A DNA stretch of 6,189 nt from Nitrospira sp. (lineage in GTDB: Bacteria > Nitrospirota > Nitrospiria > Nitrospirales > Nitrospiraceae): contig JANYEF010000461.1 in the NCBI GenBank assembly GCA_025363325.1, forward strand, positions 1-6,189, read 5' to 3'. Numbering within the stretch: the first letter of the stretch is position 1; each line of letters opens with the position of its first letter. The translations under genes and the position numbers were made by a program. Below are positions 6,115 to 6,189 of this stretch, piece after piece. The notes under the pieces are model-generated. The model made no database searches and was not told where the DNA came from. It saw nothing but the letters and a program-made list of their open reading frames with translations.

Positions 6115-6189
6115 CGGGGCGTGGCGCAGCCCGGTAGCGTACTCGCTTGGGGTGCGAGTGGTCGGCCGTTCAAATCGGCTCGCCCCGAC
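6115..6189 (+). tRNA. tRNA-Pro (anticodon GGG), 3' end cut by the window
   Basis: The sequence folds into a complete cloverleaf. The acceptor stem is CGGGGCG (6115-6121) with CGCCCCG (6181-6187). The D arm is GCGC/GCGT around AGCCCGGTA. The anticodon stem is CTCGC (6142-6146) with GCGAG (6154-6158), and the 7-base loop TTGGGGT places anticodon GGG at 6149-6151. The T arm is GGCCG (6164-6168) with CGGCT (6176-6180) around TTCAAAT. The discriminator is A (6188), and the final C (6189) would be the first base of an encoded CCA, which cannot be confirmed. It reads proline codons CCC and CCU. Confidence 0.96.

Noticed and set aside
6094..6189. Open frame starting MKLNRACRGVAQPGSV that runs through the tRNA
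   Set aside because: This is the well-known false protein produced by translating a tRNA-Pro gene (GVAQPGS-type). The cloverleaf explains the sequence.

Overview
This is a compact, moderately GC-rich bacterial chromosomal window in which every confident gene lies on the + strand. It holds two adjacent blocks. The gene content and protein character fit a deep-branching Gram-negative such as a Nitrospira-type (Nitrospirota) bacterium, with Geobacter-like deltaproteobacteria as the nearest alternative. The clues are a citramalate-type isoleucine entry enzyme, an archaeal-type phosphoglycerate-mutase relative in a threonine operon, and ihfA followed by a short MerR-like gene and tRNA-Pro. The lineage is inferred from gene order and recalled family sequences, not from a search.

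Block 1 (about 1-5213) is an amino-acid biosynthesis operon: thrC (5' end cut off by the window), an ApgM-like gene, lysC and cimA. The gaps are 22, 5 and 58 nt, with no visible terminator between genes. LysC makes aspartyl phosphate, which feeds lysine, threonine and methionine. ThrC makes threonine from O-phosphohomoserine. CimA makes citramalate from pyruvate and acetyl-CoA, so isoleucine need not come from threonine. No classical homoserine kinase (thrB) is present in the window. The ApgM-like protein sits where that activity would be expected, and relatives in this context have been proposed to be homoserine kinases.

The most notable observation is in that ApgM-like protein. Its fold-level motifs are well kept, but the three histidines that should bind the two catalytic metals appear to be Tyr314, Ser354 and Val362. 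The first aspartate of the DGMAD motif is Glu9, and the GSD motif around the nucleophile Ser56 is GSG. It is either a non-catalytic paralogue or an enzyme with altered chemistry.

Block 2 (about 5214-6189) starts after a 137-nt gap with a sigma70-like promoter (perfect TTGACA). It contains ihfA with a strong ribosome-binding site, a short MerR-family DNA-binding protein, a hairpin overlapping the merR-like stop codon, and a tRNA-Pro(GGG) that runs to the last base of the window. This ihfA / merR-like / tRNA-Pro order resembles the arrangement I recall downstream of pheST in some proteobacteria; here an amino-acid operon takes the upstream position.

I saw no mobile element, CRISPR array, riboswitch or replication origin. 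No stretch over 300 bases lacks a gene.
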